64,000 bases of DNA, taken from NCBI RefSeq assembly GCF_005160265.1, contig NZ_CP039865.1:4240828-4304827 (forward strand), given 5' to 3'. The notes beneath the pieces are model-generated. The model was given only the letters and a program-made list of their open reading frames with translations, had not been told where the DNA came from and made no database searches. This document shows positions 1 to 8,682 of the stretch, piece after piece. Within the stretch, counting starts at the first letter, position 1. Each line of letters begins with the position of its first letter. Made by a program: the position numbers and the translations under genes. Source of the DNA: Phreatobacter aquaticus. Lineage in GTDB: Bacteria; Pseudomonadota; Alphaproteobacteria; Rhizobiales; Phreatobacteraceae.

Positions 1-830
1 CGCTCGGCACCCAGACCGGCGGATCGGTGATCCGTCCGGCGTCATTCTGCGGCATCTATGGCTTCAAGCCGACCTTCGGTCTGATCCCGCGGCCGGGCGT
101 ACTGACCCAGTCCCATTCGCTCGACACGGTGGGAGTCATGGCCCGCTCGCTGGAGGATCTGGCGCTCGCCGGCGAAGTTCTGCAGGGCCATGACGGCCGC
201 GACGCGTCCAGCCTGTCGGTCAGCGCGGGCCGGCTGGTGGAAACCGCCCGGATGGACTGGCCAGTCGAGCCGACCTTCGCTTTCGTCAAGTCGCCGGCCT
301 GGGCTGGCGCCGACCCGGCCATGCACGAGGCCTTCGGCGAGCTTGCCGAGGTCCTGGGTGCCCGCCTGGTCGAGGTCGACATCAATCTCGCCATCGAGAA
401 GGGAATCGCAGCGGCCCGCACGGTCCAGATGGTCGAGCTTGCCCATCATTTCGGCCCGCTGTTCGACCGCACCCCTGACCTTGTGTCCACGCAACTGATC
501 GAGATGATCGAGGAAGGCCGCAGCGCACGCGCCATCGACTATGCGGCGGCGCTGGACGCGCGCCAGGCGCTCTACAGCGTGGTCGAGGAGCTGTTCTATA
601 CCCATGGACCGATCCTGACGCCGGCCTCGCCAGGCCGCGCGCCGCTGGGGCTCACGACCACCGGCGATCCAGTTTTCAACGCCTTCTGGACCTATCTCGG
701 CGTCCCCTGCGTGACCCTGCCGCTGCTCGAGGCGGAAGGCCTGCCGATCGGCGTGCAGCTCGTCGGCGCCCGCCGCGACGATGGCCGGCTGTTGCGTACC
801 GCCCGGCTGCTGGTTGAAGAGCTTGCCTGA
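1..830 (+). CDS. Amidase signature family hydrolase, C-terminal part (cut by window edge)
   Basis: The frame is open from base 3 and the N-terminus lies off the window. The first residues read LGTQTGGSVIRPASFCG, which contains the amidase-signature nucleophile serine (GGSVIRP), followed by the GFKPTFG motif. The C-terminus (GLPIGVQLVGARRDDGRLL) is the usual end of the family. The catalytic Lys and the cis-Ser would be upstream and cannot be checked. Family members hydrolyse amide bonds in the cytoplasm; the substrate is not predictable here. It runs toward a Bug receptor and a GlcG-like gene on the other strand, a common setting for amidases of small-acid catabolism. Confidence 0.85.
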   Translation, partial: LGTQTGGSVIRPASFCGIYGFKPTFGLIPRPGVLTQSHSLDTVGVMARSLEDLALAGEVLQGHDGRDASSLSVSAGRLVETARMDWPVEPTFAFVKSPAWAGADPAMHEAFGELAEVLGARLVEVDINLAIEKGIAAARTVQMVELAHHFGPLFDRTPDLVSTQLIEMIEEGRSARAIDYAAALDARQALYSVVEELFYTHGPILTPASPGRAPLGLTTTGDPVFNAFWTYLGVPCVTLPLLEAEGLPIGVQLVGARRDDGRLLRTARLLVEELA

Positions 831-943
831 CGGTCACTGACCGGCGAACCGGAATGTTGCCGGCATTCGCCCATCCCCATCGTCACGAAACTCCGCGGCG
901 AGATGACATCGCCGGTGGCAACAGGACCGCAAGGACCGGTCGT

Positions 944-1366
944 TCAGGACACGGGAAGGATGCGGGGGAACGAGACGAGAAGGCCGATGAGAACCACGCA
1001 ATTGGCCGCCATCCCGGCCACGTGAAGCCGCCTCAAGCGCGCGACAGCAGCGGCTTCGCCTGCGTCCCGGCGCGCAATCGCTTCGTCAAATGCGGCGAGA
1101 AATCGTGGTTTCGCGAGCATTGCTGCCAAAGCCACAGCCGCCGGCACGCAGGCCATCGCGGGCCGGCCGGTCGCTAAGAAGGCCAGAGCCGACAGGCCAC
1201 CAGCCCAGGTCAGAAGCTTGCAATGGAGGCTGAACAGCACGCGCAGCAAGACCGTCACGCCAGGTATCGCCAGCGACACAAAGAGAAAGCTTGGCGACGC
1301 AAACAGAAAATAGGCCTGCGGAAGAAGCAGCACAACGATTGCAACGATGGCGACGGGATCTGGCAT
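944..1366 (-). CDS. Hypothetical multi-pass membrane protein
   Basis: This is a protein of 140 residues that I do not recognise. It has a hydrophobic N-terminal helix (about residues 4-24, IVAIVVLLLPQAYFLF), a second and third hydrophobic stretch to about residue 90, a charged segment around residues 92-112 (DEAIARRDAGEAAAVARLRR) and a last hydrophobic segment near the C-terminus, so three or four membrane passes are likely. I chose the internal ATG (MPDPVAIV) over an upstream one because the extra residues do not look like a membrane leader. It stands alone, convergent with the partial amidase. Confidence 0.55.
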   Translation of the reverse strand: MPDPVAIVAIVVLLLPQAYFLFASPSFLFVSLAIPGVTVLLRVLFSLHCKLLTWAGGLSALAFLATGRPAMACVPAAVALAAMLAKPRFLAAFDEAIARRDAGEAAAVARLRRLHVAGMAANCVVLIGLLVSFPRILPVS

Positions 1367-1611
1367 GGCAAGACCGAAGCTTGGCGGTGAAGACGTTAGC
1401 ACTCGACATCACGGGAACCGGGGCAATGTCAGACGAAACCCCTGAAGGCATTCTTCGCCGTCGTCCTTACGGTCAGACGGCAAGAGAGGCGCCTGATCTG
1501 AGGCAGACGTCCCTCATGAAGTGCCGAGGCGCAGGCAATCGGACGCACGATCTTCATGAACCGGTGGGGCGAATGGCAAGCGCATTCTTTCTCCGACAGA
1601 GCTATCGCCGT

Positions 1612-2598
1612 CTATTCAGCCACGATGCCTGCCTTTTCCATCACTGGCTTCCACCGGGCCTGTTCGGCGATAATGTAGTCGCGGGCTTGCGATGGACTGG
1701 CGGGACGCGCCGCTTCGACGCCGAGCTCCGACATTTTCGCAATGAAGGCGGGATCAGCGACGATCCTGAGCGTTGCGGCATTGAGCCGTTCAACGATCTC
1801 CGGCGGCGTGCCGGCGGGCACCGCGACAACGTTCCAGAGCGCTGCGGCAAACCCGGTCATGCCCATGGCCTCGTCGATCGTCGGGATTTCAGGTGCGAGT
1901 GGCGACCGCTGCTCCGACGCGATGGCGAGGATGCGCACGCTGCCGCTGCGATGCTGCGGCAGTGCTGTCGCAACCGTATCGACCATCAGCGCGATATGGC
2001 CGCCGAGCAGATCGTTCATGGCAGGGCCGCTGCCGCGATAGGGCACGTGTGTGATCATGGCACCGTCGGCGGCCTGCTTCAGCCGCTCGGCCGCAAGATG
2101 CATGAAGGTGCCCTGCCCCGGTGAGCCGTAACTCATCGTGCCCGGATTGGCCTTTGCCTGAGCAAGGATCGACCTGAGATCGCCGGGAAGCCTGGCATTG
2201 GCGACGAAGACCAGGGGCGCGGCCCCGATCAGCCCAATGGGCGTGAAGTCCTTGACCGCGTCGTAGAGCTGCACCTTGGCAACGACGTTGTGCAGCGCAT
2301 GGGTCGTCGCGGTACCGAAGATCAAGGAATAGCCATCCGGCCTGCTGCGGGCGACATCCGCCGTACCGATGGCCCCAGATGCACCAGCCTTGTTCTCGAC
2401 CACGACCTCGCGACCCAGTTGCAGCCCCAGTGCCTGGGCATATTGCCTTGCCACGACATCCGTGGCCCCCCCGGCCGGGAATGGCACCACAAGCCGCAGC
2501 GCCTTGTTCGGATAGTCGCTCTGAGCGCGAGACGCGTGCGGCAACAGCGCCGTCGTGGCCGTCATCGCGCCAAGCGTCAGTGCGCGTCGGTTCAGCAT
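1612..2598 (-). CDS. Bug-type (TctC family) periplasmic solute receptor
   Basis: The product has 328 residues, the normal length for tripartite tricarboxylate transporter receptors. It starts with a twin-arginine-like leader (NRRALTLGA, cleavage near SRAQ). The mature part opens with YPNKALRLVVPFPAGGATD, the family hallmark that forms the carboxylate-binding loop, and also has the family motif HVPYRGSGPA. It would bind an organic acid or amide in the periplasm. No TctA/TctB membrane partner is present in the window, so it is an orphan receptor here. The GlcG-like gene lies just upstream on the same strand (gap about 45 bases) and probably shares its transcript. Confidence 0.9.
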   Translation of the reverse strand: MLNRRALTLGAMTATTALLPHASRAQSDYPNKALRLVVPFPAGGATDVVARQYAQALGLQLGREVVVENKAGASGAIGTADVARSRPDGYSLIFGTATTHALHNVVAKVQLYDAVKDFTPIGLIGAAPLVFVANARLPGDLRSILAQAKANPGTMSYGSPGQGTFMHLAAERLKQAADGAMITHVPYRGSGPAMNDLLGGHIALMVDTVATALPQHRSGSVRILAIASEQRSPLAPEIPTIDEAMGMTGFAAALWNVVAVPAGTPPEIVERLNAATLRIVADPAFIAKMSELGVEAARPASPSQARDYIIAEQARWKPVMEKAGIVAE

Positions 2599-2643
2599 GT
2601 CATCCTCGCTTTGTCGACCAGGGCCCGAGCCAATTGATGAGGT

Positions 2644-3141
2644 TCAGAGGTGCGCATCGTTCCAGGTCGCGAGAGGCTCCGCGGGATCGGGATCGAGCCC
2701 AGCCTTCCGGACGGCCACAATGGCAGCATATTCATCACGATCCGAGGCGTCGCCGCTGACACCGACCGCACCGATCACGTCGCCCCCCGGGGCACGGATC
2801 AGCACGCCGCCCGGCACAGGCACGAACCGGCCTTGCGAAGCCGCTGCCAGCGCCGACTGGAAGGCAGGGCGGTCCTTCAGCCTGTCGCGGATCGTTCGGC
2901 TTGAAATGCCCATGCCAAGCGCACCCCAGGCCTTGCCGATGGCGATGTCCACCCGAAGAATGCCGCTGCCATCAGCGCGCTTCACCACGACAAGATTGCC
3001 CCCGACATCCAGGACGGCCGCGGTCAGCGGCAGCATCCCCTCGGCAATGCCCGCCGCCAGAACCCCGTCGGCGATACTGTCTGCGGCGGCCAGTGTGATG
3101 CTGGCCTCAAGGTGGCGGACATAATAGTCGCTATTGGTCAC
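2644..3141 (-). CDS. GlcG/HbpS-like (DUF336) protein
   Basis: A single GlcG/HbpS domain of about 165 residues: LTAAVLDVGGNLVVVKRADGS followed by the IAIGKAWGALGMG segment and the C-terminal GGVLIRAPGGDVIGAVGVSG motif. Members occur as secreted heme/cobalamin-binding proteins (HbpS) or beside glycolate and other catabolic genes; their enzymatic role is unclear. No signal peptide is visible from the GTG start chosen (VTNSDYYVRHLEAS). An ATG 90 bases upstream would add a low-complexity extension without a clear leader. It is first in a likely two-gene operon with the Bug receptor. Confidence 0.75.
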   Translation of the reverse strand: MTNSDYYVRHLEASITLAAADSIADGVLAAGIAEGMLPLTAAVLDVGGNLVVVKRADGSGILRVDIAIGKAWGALGMGISSRTIRDRLKDRPAFQSALAAASQGRFVPVPGGVLIRAPGGDVIGAVGVSGDASDRDEYAAIVAVRKAGLDPDPAEPLATWNDAHL

Positions 3142-3449
3142 TGCACAGGCCCCGTAAGCAACGCGAGATGACCCGTCAGAGCAATGGGACAGTGCGCCTG
3201 CTGCGGCCGCGCGCCGTTTCATCAACCGCATTTCGGGACAGCACGCGGATCAAAATAGTGATGGCTTGGTTTGGCGCGTGTCAAACTCAAAATGTGAAGG
3301 GGGTGCCGTCAGGAAAGACTTTGAAGGCACGCCTCGCTGTCCCCCTCGCTTAGATGAGACAAGCGGCATTCCCCCCTTTGAGGCTACGATCCCTTCGGAC
3401 ACGGCGAAACACGGGCAGTCGGCATCCAGCCGGTGCAGCGAACGAAAAG
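3142..3449. other. Non-coding stretch between GlcG-like gene and IS6 relic
   Basis: No convincing gene is visible. Base composition drifts from the local high GC toward more mixed sequence as it nears the insertion-sequence relic. Short open frames here match nothing I know. Confidence 0.5.
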
Positions 3450-3652
3450 CGCAGTCTTGCCTGATAATGTCCAGCGGCGAATATCACCGAGAGACGGTTC
3501 CACCAGAGCCGTACCGCTTCCTGTGTGATATCGATCCCGCGTTTGTGTAGCAGGTACTCGACGTTGCGCAGCTACAGCAGATATCGGACATACATCATCA
3601 CCGCCAAGAGGATGGTGACACGCGATGTCTTGAAGTAGCGAAAAAGTATGGG
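3450..3652 (-). pseudogene. IS6-family transposase remnant, N-terminal part
   Basis: Read on the minus strand, the sequence gives PILFRYFKTSR, then VMMYVRYLL, an in-frame stop, LRNVEYLLHKRGIDIT, and EAVRLWWNRLSVIFAA. These match the conserved N-terminal pattern of IS6-family transposases (FRYFKTSP..IRLAVMMYVRY.LSLR.VE.LL.ERGID...ETVRFWWNRFGP.FAA). The stop codon within the helix-turn-helix region and the loss of the downstream DDE catalytic part show it is dead. It lies in the same orientation as the second relic at 4738-4905, on the opposite side of the AT-rich gene. Confidence 0.75.
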
Positions 3653-3918
3653 CGTGTGGCATGAGCGGAGCTAGCCGCTCGACTCCCATGCCGGCAACCT
3701 GATTTTCCTCTGACAGCACCCGCCCAAACGTAGCAATGCCAAGCCCGCGTCATCGACTTGGGGCGACAAGCTAAATTTCCGATACTAGGTTGTGGAACTT
3801 AGAGAGGCGCTGCAAACTCATTCAGCAGCGCCGGAATGCGGACCGTTTCAATGAATTTTGATCCCATATTGAAGTACGTACAGCAGAAACTTGGAGGGTA
3901 TCTCCCCCCCCCGTAGCC

Positions 3919-4539
3919 ATGTTTATATTTGGAATTGGATGTAGTTTTGGATTCGTATTCCTAGATGATAAAATTGAGAAACTCATATTCTCATTTTTTA
4001 ATTATTTTAGTAGGACACCAAATGATATTGGATGGATTATATCCACGGCATCTGTATTTTGGATATTGGTGAAATTTTTCTACGAATCTACGAATATAAA
4101 CGAAAAAACATTCTCTGGTGTTTATCACTCCACAATACAAACAGATTCACATGGGATTGAACGTAATTTTGCGAAAAATTACAATTTCGACAATATTTTT
4201 TGCGACCTTCACGATACTGCACAGTGGCGCCGATTGATCAGCGCAAGCTTGATAGACCTTGATGATGTCGTAAAAGAAGCACTGAGACATCACCCACGAC
4301 GCAAGGATTTTTACAGAAACCTTGATGAATTAACTACACATATGGAATTTTACATCAGAACATCTACGCTAAAAGGTAGAAAGAATTGCTATAATATAAC
4401 TGGATTTGGATATATTGTAGATGAGAACGCCGCCAAAGGCCTTTCCGGATTCTTCGGCGTGCACGTTGTTAAGTCTGCGAAAAATTCTGAGTTCAATATT
4501 CTATCAGTTAATAATTTAAAAGAAAGGGTTTTTTTCTAA
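3919..4539 (+). CDS. AT-rich two-TM protein of unknown function, likely truncated by frameshift
   Basis: The frame encodes 206 residues with codon use completely unlike its neighbours (one sampled 60-base line at 4081 is about 32% G+C in an otherwise roughly two-thirds GC region). Two hydrophobic segments come first (about residues 1-15 and 37-54, the latter WIISTASVFWILVKFF). A soluble part follows with a helical middle (residues 85-125) and a beta-looking end (ITGFGYIVDEN, GLSGFFGVHVVK). The frame stops just after a run of seven T; shifting by one base there continues the protein to 4751. I do not recognise the family. Flanking IS6 relics and composition point to horizontal transfer. Confidence 0.6.
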   Translation: MFIFGIGCSFGFVFLDDKIEKLIFSFFNYFSRTPNDIGWIISTASVFWILVKFFYESTNINEKTFSGVYHSTIQTDSHGIERNFAKNYNFDNIFCDLHDTAQWRRLISASLIDLDDVVKEALRHHPRRKDFYRNLDELTTHMEFYIRTSTLKGRKNCYNITGFGYIVDENAAKGLSGFFGVHVVKSAKNSEFNILSVNNLKERVFF

Positions 4540-4751
4540 TATATGGCAAAGTAATAGCCATTGAAATGCAGCAAATTATTGATCCATTTTCTCAAAATCA
4601 ATCATCTAGATTTGTATTATTATTTGTAATAAAAAGAGACATACTGCAAAGAGAGCGGGTGTTTAGTTCTGGAATATTCTGCACGTATAACAAGGAGACC
4701 AATAAATTTATTCCGTCCTGTTACACTAGCAATATGTCACTCGTCCGATAG
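4530..4751 (+). pseudogene. Out-of-frame C-terminal continuation of the AT-rich gene
   Basis: Directly after the T7 run, the neighbouring frame reads FFLIYGKVIAIEMQQIIDPF and then an alternating hydrophobic segment (RFVLLFVIKRDILQ, FSSGIFCTYNKET) up to TSNMSLVR and a stop. Composition and style are the same as the preceding frame, so it is best seen as the true C-terminus of one protein of about 277 residues, separated by a single-base change in a homopolymer. Whether this is a real mutation, a sequencing slip or transcriptional slippage cannot be decided from the sequence. Confidence 0.55.
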
Positions 4752-4905
4752 ATGATGCGTTGCCGCTCGTCGATCCTGGATTGACTGTCTGGCGGTGAGT
4801 GAGCGACCCTGGTTGAAGTGATTTTCTATCGAACCGTACGCTCTAGCGAATTTCTGCAAATTTCGCATGCGAAGGAACCCCGCATGGTTCTTGCACGTCA
4901 CCGGA
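4738..4905 (-). pseudogene. IS6-family transposase remnant, C-terminal part
   Basis: On the minus strand this reads LRMRNLQKFARAYGSIENHFNQ, then GRSLTARQSIQDRRAA, matching the IS6-family C-terminus (RFRRMR.LQKFA..H.S.HNHFN.ER.L..RQ.FK..R.AALAEW). Just upstream the neighbouring frame gives PRQPFR, resembling the conserved SHLPFRRRERAM segment, so at least one frameshift is present. With the relic at 3450-3652 it brackets the AT-rich gene, both pieces in the same orientation. Confidence 0.7.
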
Positions 4906-5020
4906 ACGGTTGGCGGGGAATTCCCCGCACGGTTGCTGTCGAAAGCGCGGGAAGCTGCCAGATGGAGTGTGCCGGACGCTTGTCAAAGCCGATTGCCGCA
5001 ATGATGGCCGGCCGACGGCG

Positions 5021-6184
5021 TCATTCGACATCCTTCAGGCCATTGAGCGAGTGCGCGAGCCCGGATTTCATCCGCTTGTCGAGCCACCAGCCGTAGTGAG
5101 GCGGCATGAGGTCGAATGCGGCATCGTCCATCAGATCCAGGGCCGCGGAAATCGGCCATTGCGGATTGAGCAGCATTTCGCGGCCCACCGCGACAAGATC
5201 AGCCGATCCTTCTCGAAGAATCCGCTCGGCCTGACGCCCGGACACGATCAAGCCCACTGCCATGGTGGCAATCTCGGCCTCGCGCCGCACCGCCTCGGCG
5301 TAACCGACCTGATAGCCGAGCTTCAATCCATGCGGACTGGAGGTAGGAGATCCGGTACCGAGCCCACCGGACGAACAGTCGACGACATCGACGCCCCGAC
5401 CCTTCAGCTCCCTCGCCAGCTTGACGGTATCCTCCAGCGACCAGCCAAGCGAATCCACCGCCGAAACGCGGAAGAACAGCGGCTTGTCCTGGGGCCATAC
5501 GGCGCGCACCGCCTCGGCGATCTCAAGCGCGAACCGCATCCGGTTTGCCAGGTGACCGCCATACCTGTCGATGCGCTTGTTCGCTGCCTCGGACAGGAAC
5601 TGGTGCACGAGATATCCATGAGCGCCGTGGATCTCGAGCACGTCAAAACCCGCGGCCAATGCGCGACGGGCCGCAGAGGCCCAGGCTTCAATGACCTCCG
5701 CGATCTCCGATGTGCCCAGTTCCCGTGGAACGGGCCAGCCTTCCAGATGCGGGATGGCACTTGGCCCGATGACTTCCCAATGATCCTGACCGCATAGAGG
5801 CTGTGTCCGATCGAGCGGCCCGAAGCCTTCCCAAGGCCGGAAGGTCCCCGCCTTGCGCCCGGCATGGTTGAGCTGGATGCCGGCCTTGGCCCCCTGCGCG
5901 CTGACGAAGGCTGCGATCCTGGCGAGCGGCGCGATATGGGCATCGCTCCACAGCCCCATGTCGCCGATCGTTCCAAGGCCGCGGCGCTCGACCTTCACGG
6001 CTTCGGTGAAGACGAGGCCAGCCCCGCCGACGGCAAATTTGGCGAAATGGGTGAAGTGCCAATCGGTCGCCATGCCGCCGTCCGCGGAATACTGGGCCAT
6101 CGGCGACAAGACGATGCGATTGCGCAGGCGGACATTCCCGATGTCCATCGGTCGAAAGAGAAGCGGAGCGGAGGTCCCGGCCAC
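5021..6184 (-). CDS. NADH:flavin oxidoreductase, old yellow enzyme family (YqjM-like)
   Basis: An FMN-dependent TIM-barrel oxidoreductase of 387 residues. It opens with LLFRPMDIGNVRLRNRIVLSPMAQY, has the GIQLNHAGRKA motif of the YqjM/thermophilic-like OYE class, the substrate-binding HGAHGYLVHQFLS helix and the RYGGHLANRMRF phosphate-loop segment. Such enzymes reduce activated C=C bonds of enones or enoyl substrates with NAD(P)H. It is the last gene of a five-gene minus-strand operon (gap of 5 bases to the IclR gene), so it probably reduces an unsaturated intermediate or substrate of the acyl-CoA pathway encoded upstream. Confidence 0.88.
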   Translation of the reverse strand: MAGTSAPLLFRPMDIGNVRLRNRIVLSPMAQYSADGGMATDWHFTHFAKFAVGGAGLVFTEAVKVERRGLGTIGDMGLWSDAHIAPLARIAAFVSAQGAKAGIQLNHAGRKAGTFRPWEGFGPLDRTQPLCGQDHWEVIGPSAIPHLEGWPVPRELGTSEIAEVIEAWASAARRALAAGFDVLEIHGAHGYLVHQFLSEAANKRIDRYGGHLANRMRFALEIAEAVRAVWPQDKPLFFRVSAVDSLGWSLEDTVKLARELKGRGVDVVDCSSGGLGTGSPTSSPHGLKLGYQVGYAEAVRREAEIATMAVGLIVSGRQAERILREGSADLVAVGREMLLNPQWPISAALDLMDDAAFDLMPPHYGWWLDKRMKSGLAHSLNGLKDVE

Positions 6185-6189
6185 GTGCC

Positions 6190-6975
6190 TCAGGCCTTCC
6201 GCCGCACGGTCGGCTTATGGCCGAGCAAGGACGACGCATCGTCCGCCGCCGCGACGAGTGCGGGGACATAATCCTTCATGCGCAGCGTCATCCGGTCCTC
6301 GGGGCCGCCGACCATCAGCGCGGCTTTCAACGTGCCATCACGGTCGAAGATGGGGGCCGCAATTCCAGCCGCGCCGGGTACGGCCTCACCAAAACTGGTC
6401 GCCAGCCCCTCATAGCGGATGCGCTTGAGCTCCTGCCGCAGTTCGCGCACCGAAACGAGGGTCTTGGCGGTGATCGGCCGGAGCTTTGTCGTCTCGAGAT
6501 AGCCGTCTATCCAGGCCTTCGACTGATATGCGAGGAGCAGTCGGCCCGCCGATGAGCAATAGAGAGGCCGGCTCGTTCCTGCCTGCACCGAATAACGAAT
6601 CGGCTGTGGACTCTCGAGCACGTCGAGATATTTGGCCGCTTTCTCGTCAGTATCGAGAACCGCGACATAGATCGTCTCCTGGGTCATCTCTTGCAGGCGT
6701 TGCATGCAGGGGCGGATGAGCGTCGGGAATTCCCGAACCGCCATCAGCCCCGCTGCAAAGCGGAAGATCGCCGGCCCCAGCGTGTAGCGCGGAGGGGCAT
6801 GGATCAGATACTCCGCCTGCGTGAGCACCCGCAGCAGCCGGAGCGTGCTGCTCTTGGGGGTTCCCAACTCGGCGCTGACTTCGGCCAGCGTCATGCCGTC
6901 TGGCGTGCTGCGAAGCGTTTCGAACATTCGGAACATTCGCTCAATGGAGCGCGGCGCGTTGTCGGGAGTGGCCAC
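6190..6975 (-). CDS. IclR-family transcriptional regulator
   Basis: The protein has 261 residues. Its N-terminal winged helix (about residues 10-75, SIERMFRMFETLRSTPDGMTL and ELGTPKSSTLRLLRVL) is followed by the effector-binding GAF-like domain (TIYVAVLDTDEKAAKYL; FGEAVPGAAGIAAPIFDRDG). It sits inside the operon between the CoA-transferase and the OYE gene with 5-base gaps, so it is co-transcribed and probably controls the operon itself. A palindrome pair resembling IclR boxes lies at the operon start (9829-9852). Confidence 0.92.
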   Translation of the reverse strand: MATPDNAPRSIERMFRMFETLRSTPDGMTLAEVSAELGTPKSSTLRLLRVLTQAEYLIHAPPRYTLGPAIFRFAAGLMAVREFPTLIRPCMQRLQEMTQETIYVAVLDTDEKAAKYLDVLESPQPIRYSVQAGTSRPLYCSSAGRLLLAYQSKAWIDGYLETTKLRPITAKTLVSVRELRQELKRIRYEGLATSFGEAVPGAAGIAAPIFDRDGTLKAALMVGGPEDRMTLRMKDYVPALVAAADDASSLLGHKPTVRRKA

Positions 6976-6980
6976 GCGCG

Positions 6981-8165
6981 TCAGGCCGCCCCTGGGACGG
7001 TCGAGCCTTCCAGAGCATCAACCTCCGCCTGGGAATAGCCGAGCTCTGCGAGGATCTCGCCAGTGTGCTCGCCGAGCCTCGGCGCCGGACGCCGGATGCT
7101 CCCCGGCGAATCGGTGAAGCGGACGGGAATCGAAGTCGTCACCAGCTGCCCCTCGCTTGGATGATCGATCTTCTGAAAATAACCGGTCTCGCGCAAATAG
7201 GGATCATCGGGCAGGTCCTCAAGCGCGGCGACCGGCCCGTTCGGGATTCCTGCCCGATCCAGTCGCGCCTGGCATTCGCTGGTTGTGTGTTCGGCGAGCA
7301 GGCCGGCGAGTGTCTCGAGCAGCGCGGAAATGTTCTCCGTCCGCTTCTGCAGCGAACTGAACCGCGCATCGTCTGCCAGTTCTGGACGATCGAAAGCAGC
7401 AAACAGCTTGCGCCACTGGTCGTCGCGCGTGGACAAGAGGCAGACATAACCATCCGTCGTCCGGTAGGGATGCCGGTGCGGCGAAAGAACCCGCGGGTAA
7501 CCGAGCTTGTCGCCGAACGAGCCGACCCAGAGATGCTCCAACAGGTTGAAGGTCAGCACAGTCTCGAACATCGGAACATGGACTTCCTCGCCGAGCCCCG
7601 TTCTGCTGCTGCGGAACAGCGCCATGCCAATCGCCGAGGCCAGCACGACGCCGCTGTATTTGTCGGCGAAGTTCATGGGGATGAAGCTCGGCTGGCCCGT
7701 CACCTGCTCATAGAGCGAGGGGATGCACGTCATGCCCTGGATGACGTCGTCATAGGCAGGTCGGTCGCGCCATTTCCCGTCCTTCTTGAACCCCGACGCC
7801 GCCGCATAGACGATCTTGGGGTTGCGGCCGCGGATCGCCTCGGGCCCGATCTTCAGCCGGTCCGCTGCATCGAGGCGCATGTTGTGGATGAAGACATCCG
7901 CCGTGTCGACAAGGCGCAGAAGCGCTTCATAGGCCGCCGGGTCCTTCAGATTGAGGACCATGCTGCGCTTGTTGCGGTTGATGTTGAGAAAGAACGCCGC
8001 CATGCCTGGGTTCCGCGCAGGGCCCATCTCGCGCATGGTATCGCCCTCGGGCGTCTCGATCTTGATGACGTCCGCGCCCATGTCGCCCAGGATCTGGCCC
8101 GCGACCGGTCCGAGGACATTGGTTGTGACGTCGATGACGCGAACGCCTTCCAGGGGTCCTGACAT
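6981..8165 (-). CDS. Class III (CaiB/BaiF) CoA-transferase
   Basis: A 394-residue enzyme starting MSGPLEGVRVIDVTTNVLGP, the standard family opening, with GADVIKIETPEGD, NRNKRSMVLNLK and the catalytic-aspartate segment PAYDDVIQGM. These enzymes move CoA from an acyl-CoA donor to a carboxylic acid in the cytoplasm. The open frame extends upstream, but this ATG fits the family start and lies 11 bases after the MaoC stop. Within the operon it likely activates the imported acid before dehydrogenation and hydration. Confidence 0.92.
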   Translation of the reverse strand: MSGPLEGVRVIDVTTNVLGPVAGQILGDMGADVIKIETPEGDTMREMGPARNPGMAAFFLNINRNKRSMVLNLKDPAAYEALLRLVDTADVFIHNMRLDAADRLKIGPEAIRGRNPKIVYAAASGFKKDGKWRDRPAYDDVIQGMTCIPSLYEQVTGQPSFIPMNFADKYSGVVLASAIGMALFRSSRTGLGEEVHVPMFETVLTFNLLEHLWVGSFGDKLGYPRVLSPHRHPYRTTDGYVCLLSTRDDQWRKLFAAFDRPELADDARFSSLQKRTENISALLETLAGLLAEHTTSECQARLDRAGIPNGPVAALEDLPDDPYLRETGYFQKIDHPSEGQLVTTSIPVRFTDSPGSIRRPAPRLGEHTGEILAELGYSQAEVDALEGSTVPGAA

Positions 8166-8176
8166 TGCGTTTTCCC

Positions 8177-8653
8177 TCAGGCCGCGGCCGCGTCGCTGCG
8201 GCACTTGACCATGCGCAGCGGCTTGTAGGTGATGACGACCTCGCCCTTCTGGTTGAGGATGTTGCATACGGTCCTGACGAGCCCGCGTTTTGGACGGCTC
8301 TTGCTGCGACGGGCCTCGATCACCTCGCACTCGACGTGAACCGTGTCGCCGACGAAGACCGGCTTCTTGATGTCGAATTCCATGTTGAGGAACGCGAGAG
8401 CCGTATGCTGCATCATGGCCTGGATGAGCAGCCCCTCGGCGAAGCAATAGCTGAGGATGGCCGGCGCGATCCGTCCCTTGATGTCCGATTCCTCGTTCAG
8501 GAATTCCGTGTTCGTGAACAGGACCTCGACCATCCCCGTACAGCCGACGAAATTGATCACGTCCGTTTCGGTCACGGTCCGGCCGATCGTGCGAAACTTG
8601 CGGCCGATCGGCAGGTCTTCGTAATGCAGTCCGAGTCCAAGGACTTCCGTCAT
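8177..8653 (-). CDS. MaoC-like acyl-CoA dehydratase/hydratase
   Basis: A single hot-dog-fold domain of 158 residues (GLHYEDLPIGRKFRTIGRTVTETDVINFVG; IAPAILSYCFAEGLL; NMEFDIKKPVFVGDTVHVECEV). MaoC proteins hydrate enoyl-CoAs or dehydrate hydroxyacyl-CoAs. The start ATG lies 29 bases after the acyl-CoA dehydrogenase stop. It fits the step after dehydrogenation in a short beta-oxidation-like sequence run by this operon; the exact acyl chain cannot be told. Confidence 0.9.
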   Translation of the reverse strand: MTEVLGLGLHYEDLPIGRKFRTIGRTVTETDVINFVGCTGMVEVLFTNTEFLNEESDIKGRIAPAILSYCFAEGLLIQAMMQHTALAFLNMEFDIKKPVFVGDTVHVECEVIEARRSKSRPKRGLVRTVCNILNQKGEVVITYKPLRMVKCRSDAAAA

Positions 8654-8682
8654 GAGACCTCTCCTCCTCTCGCGCTTGGCTC

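Noticed and set aside
3919-4751. Assignment of the AT-rich gene to Cap15-like two-TM beta-barrel CBASS effectors
   Set aside because: Layout (two helices then a beta-rich part) is superficially similar, but no diagnostic motif was recognised and no cyclase gene is adjacent.
7065-8162. Plus-strand open frame of 365 codons
   Set aside because: Antisense to the CoA-transferase gene, which is unmistakable.
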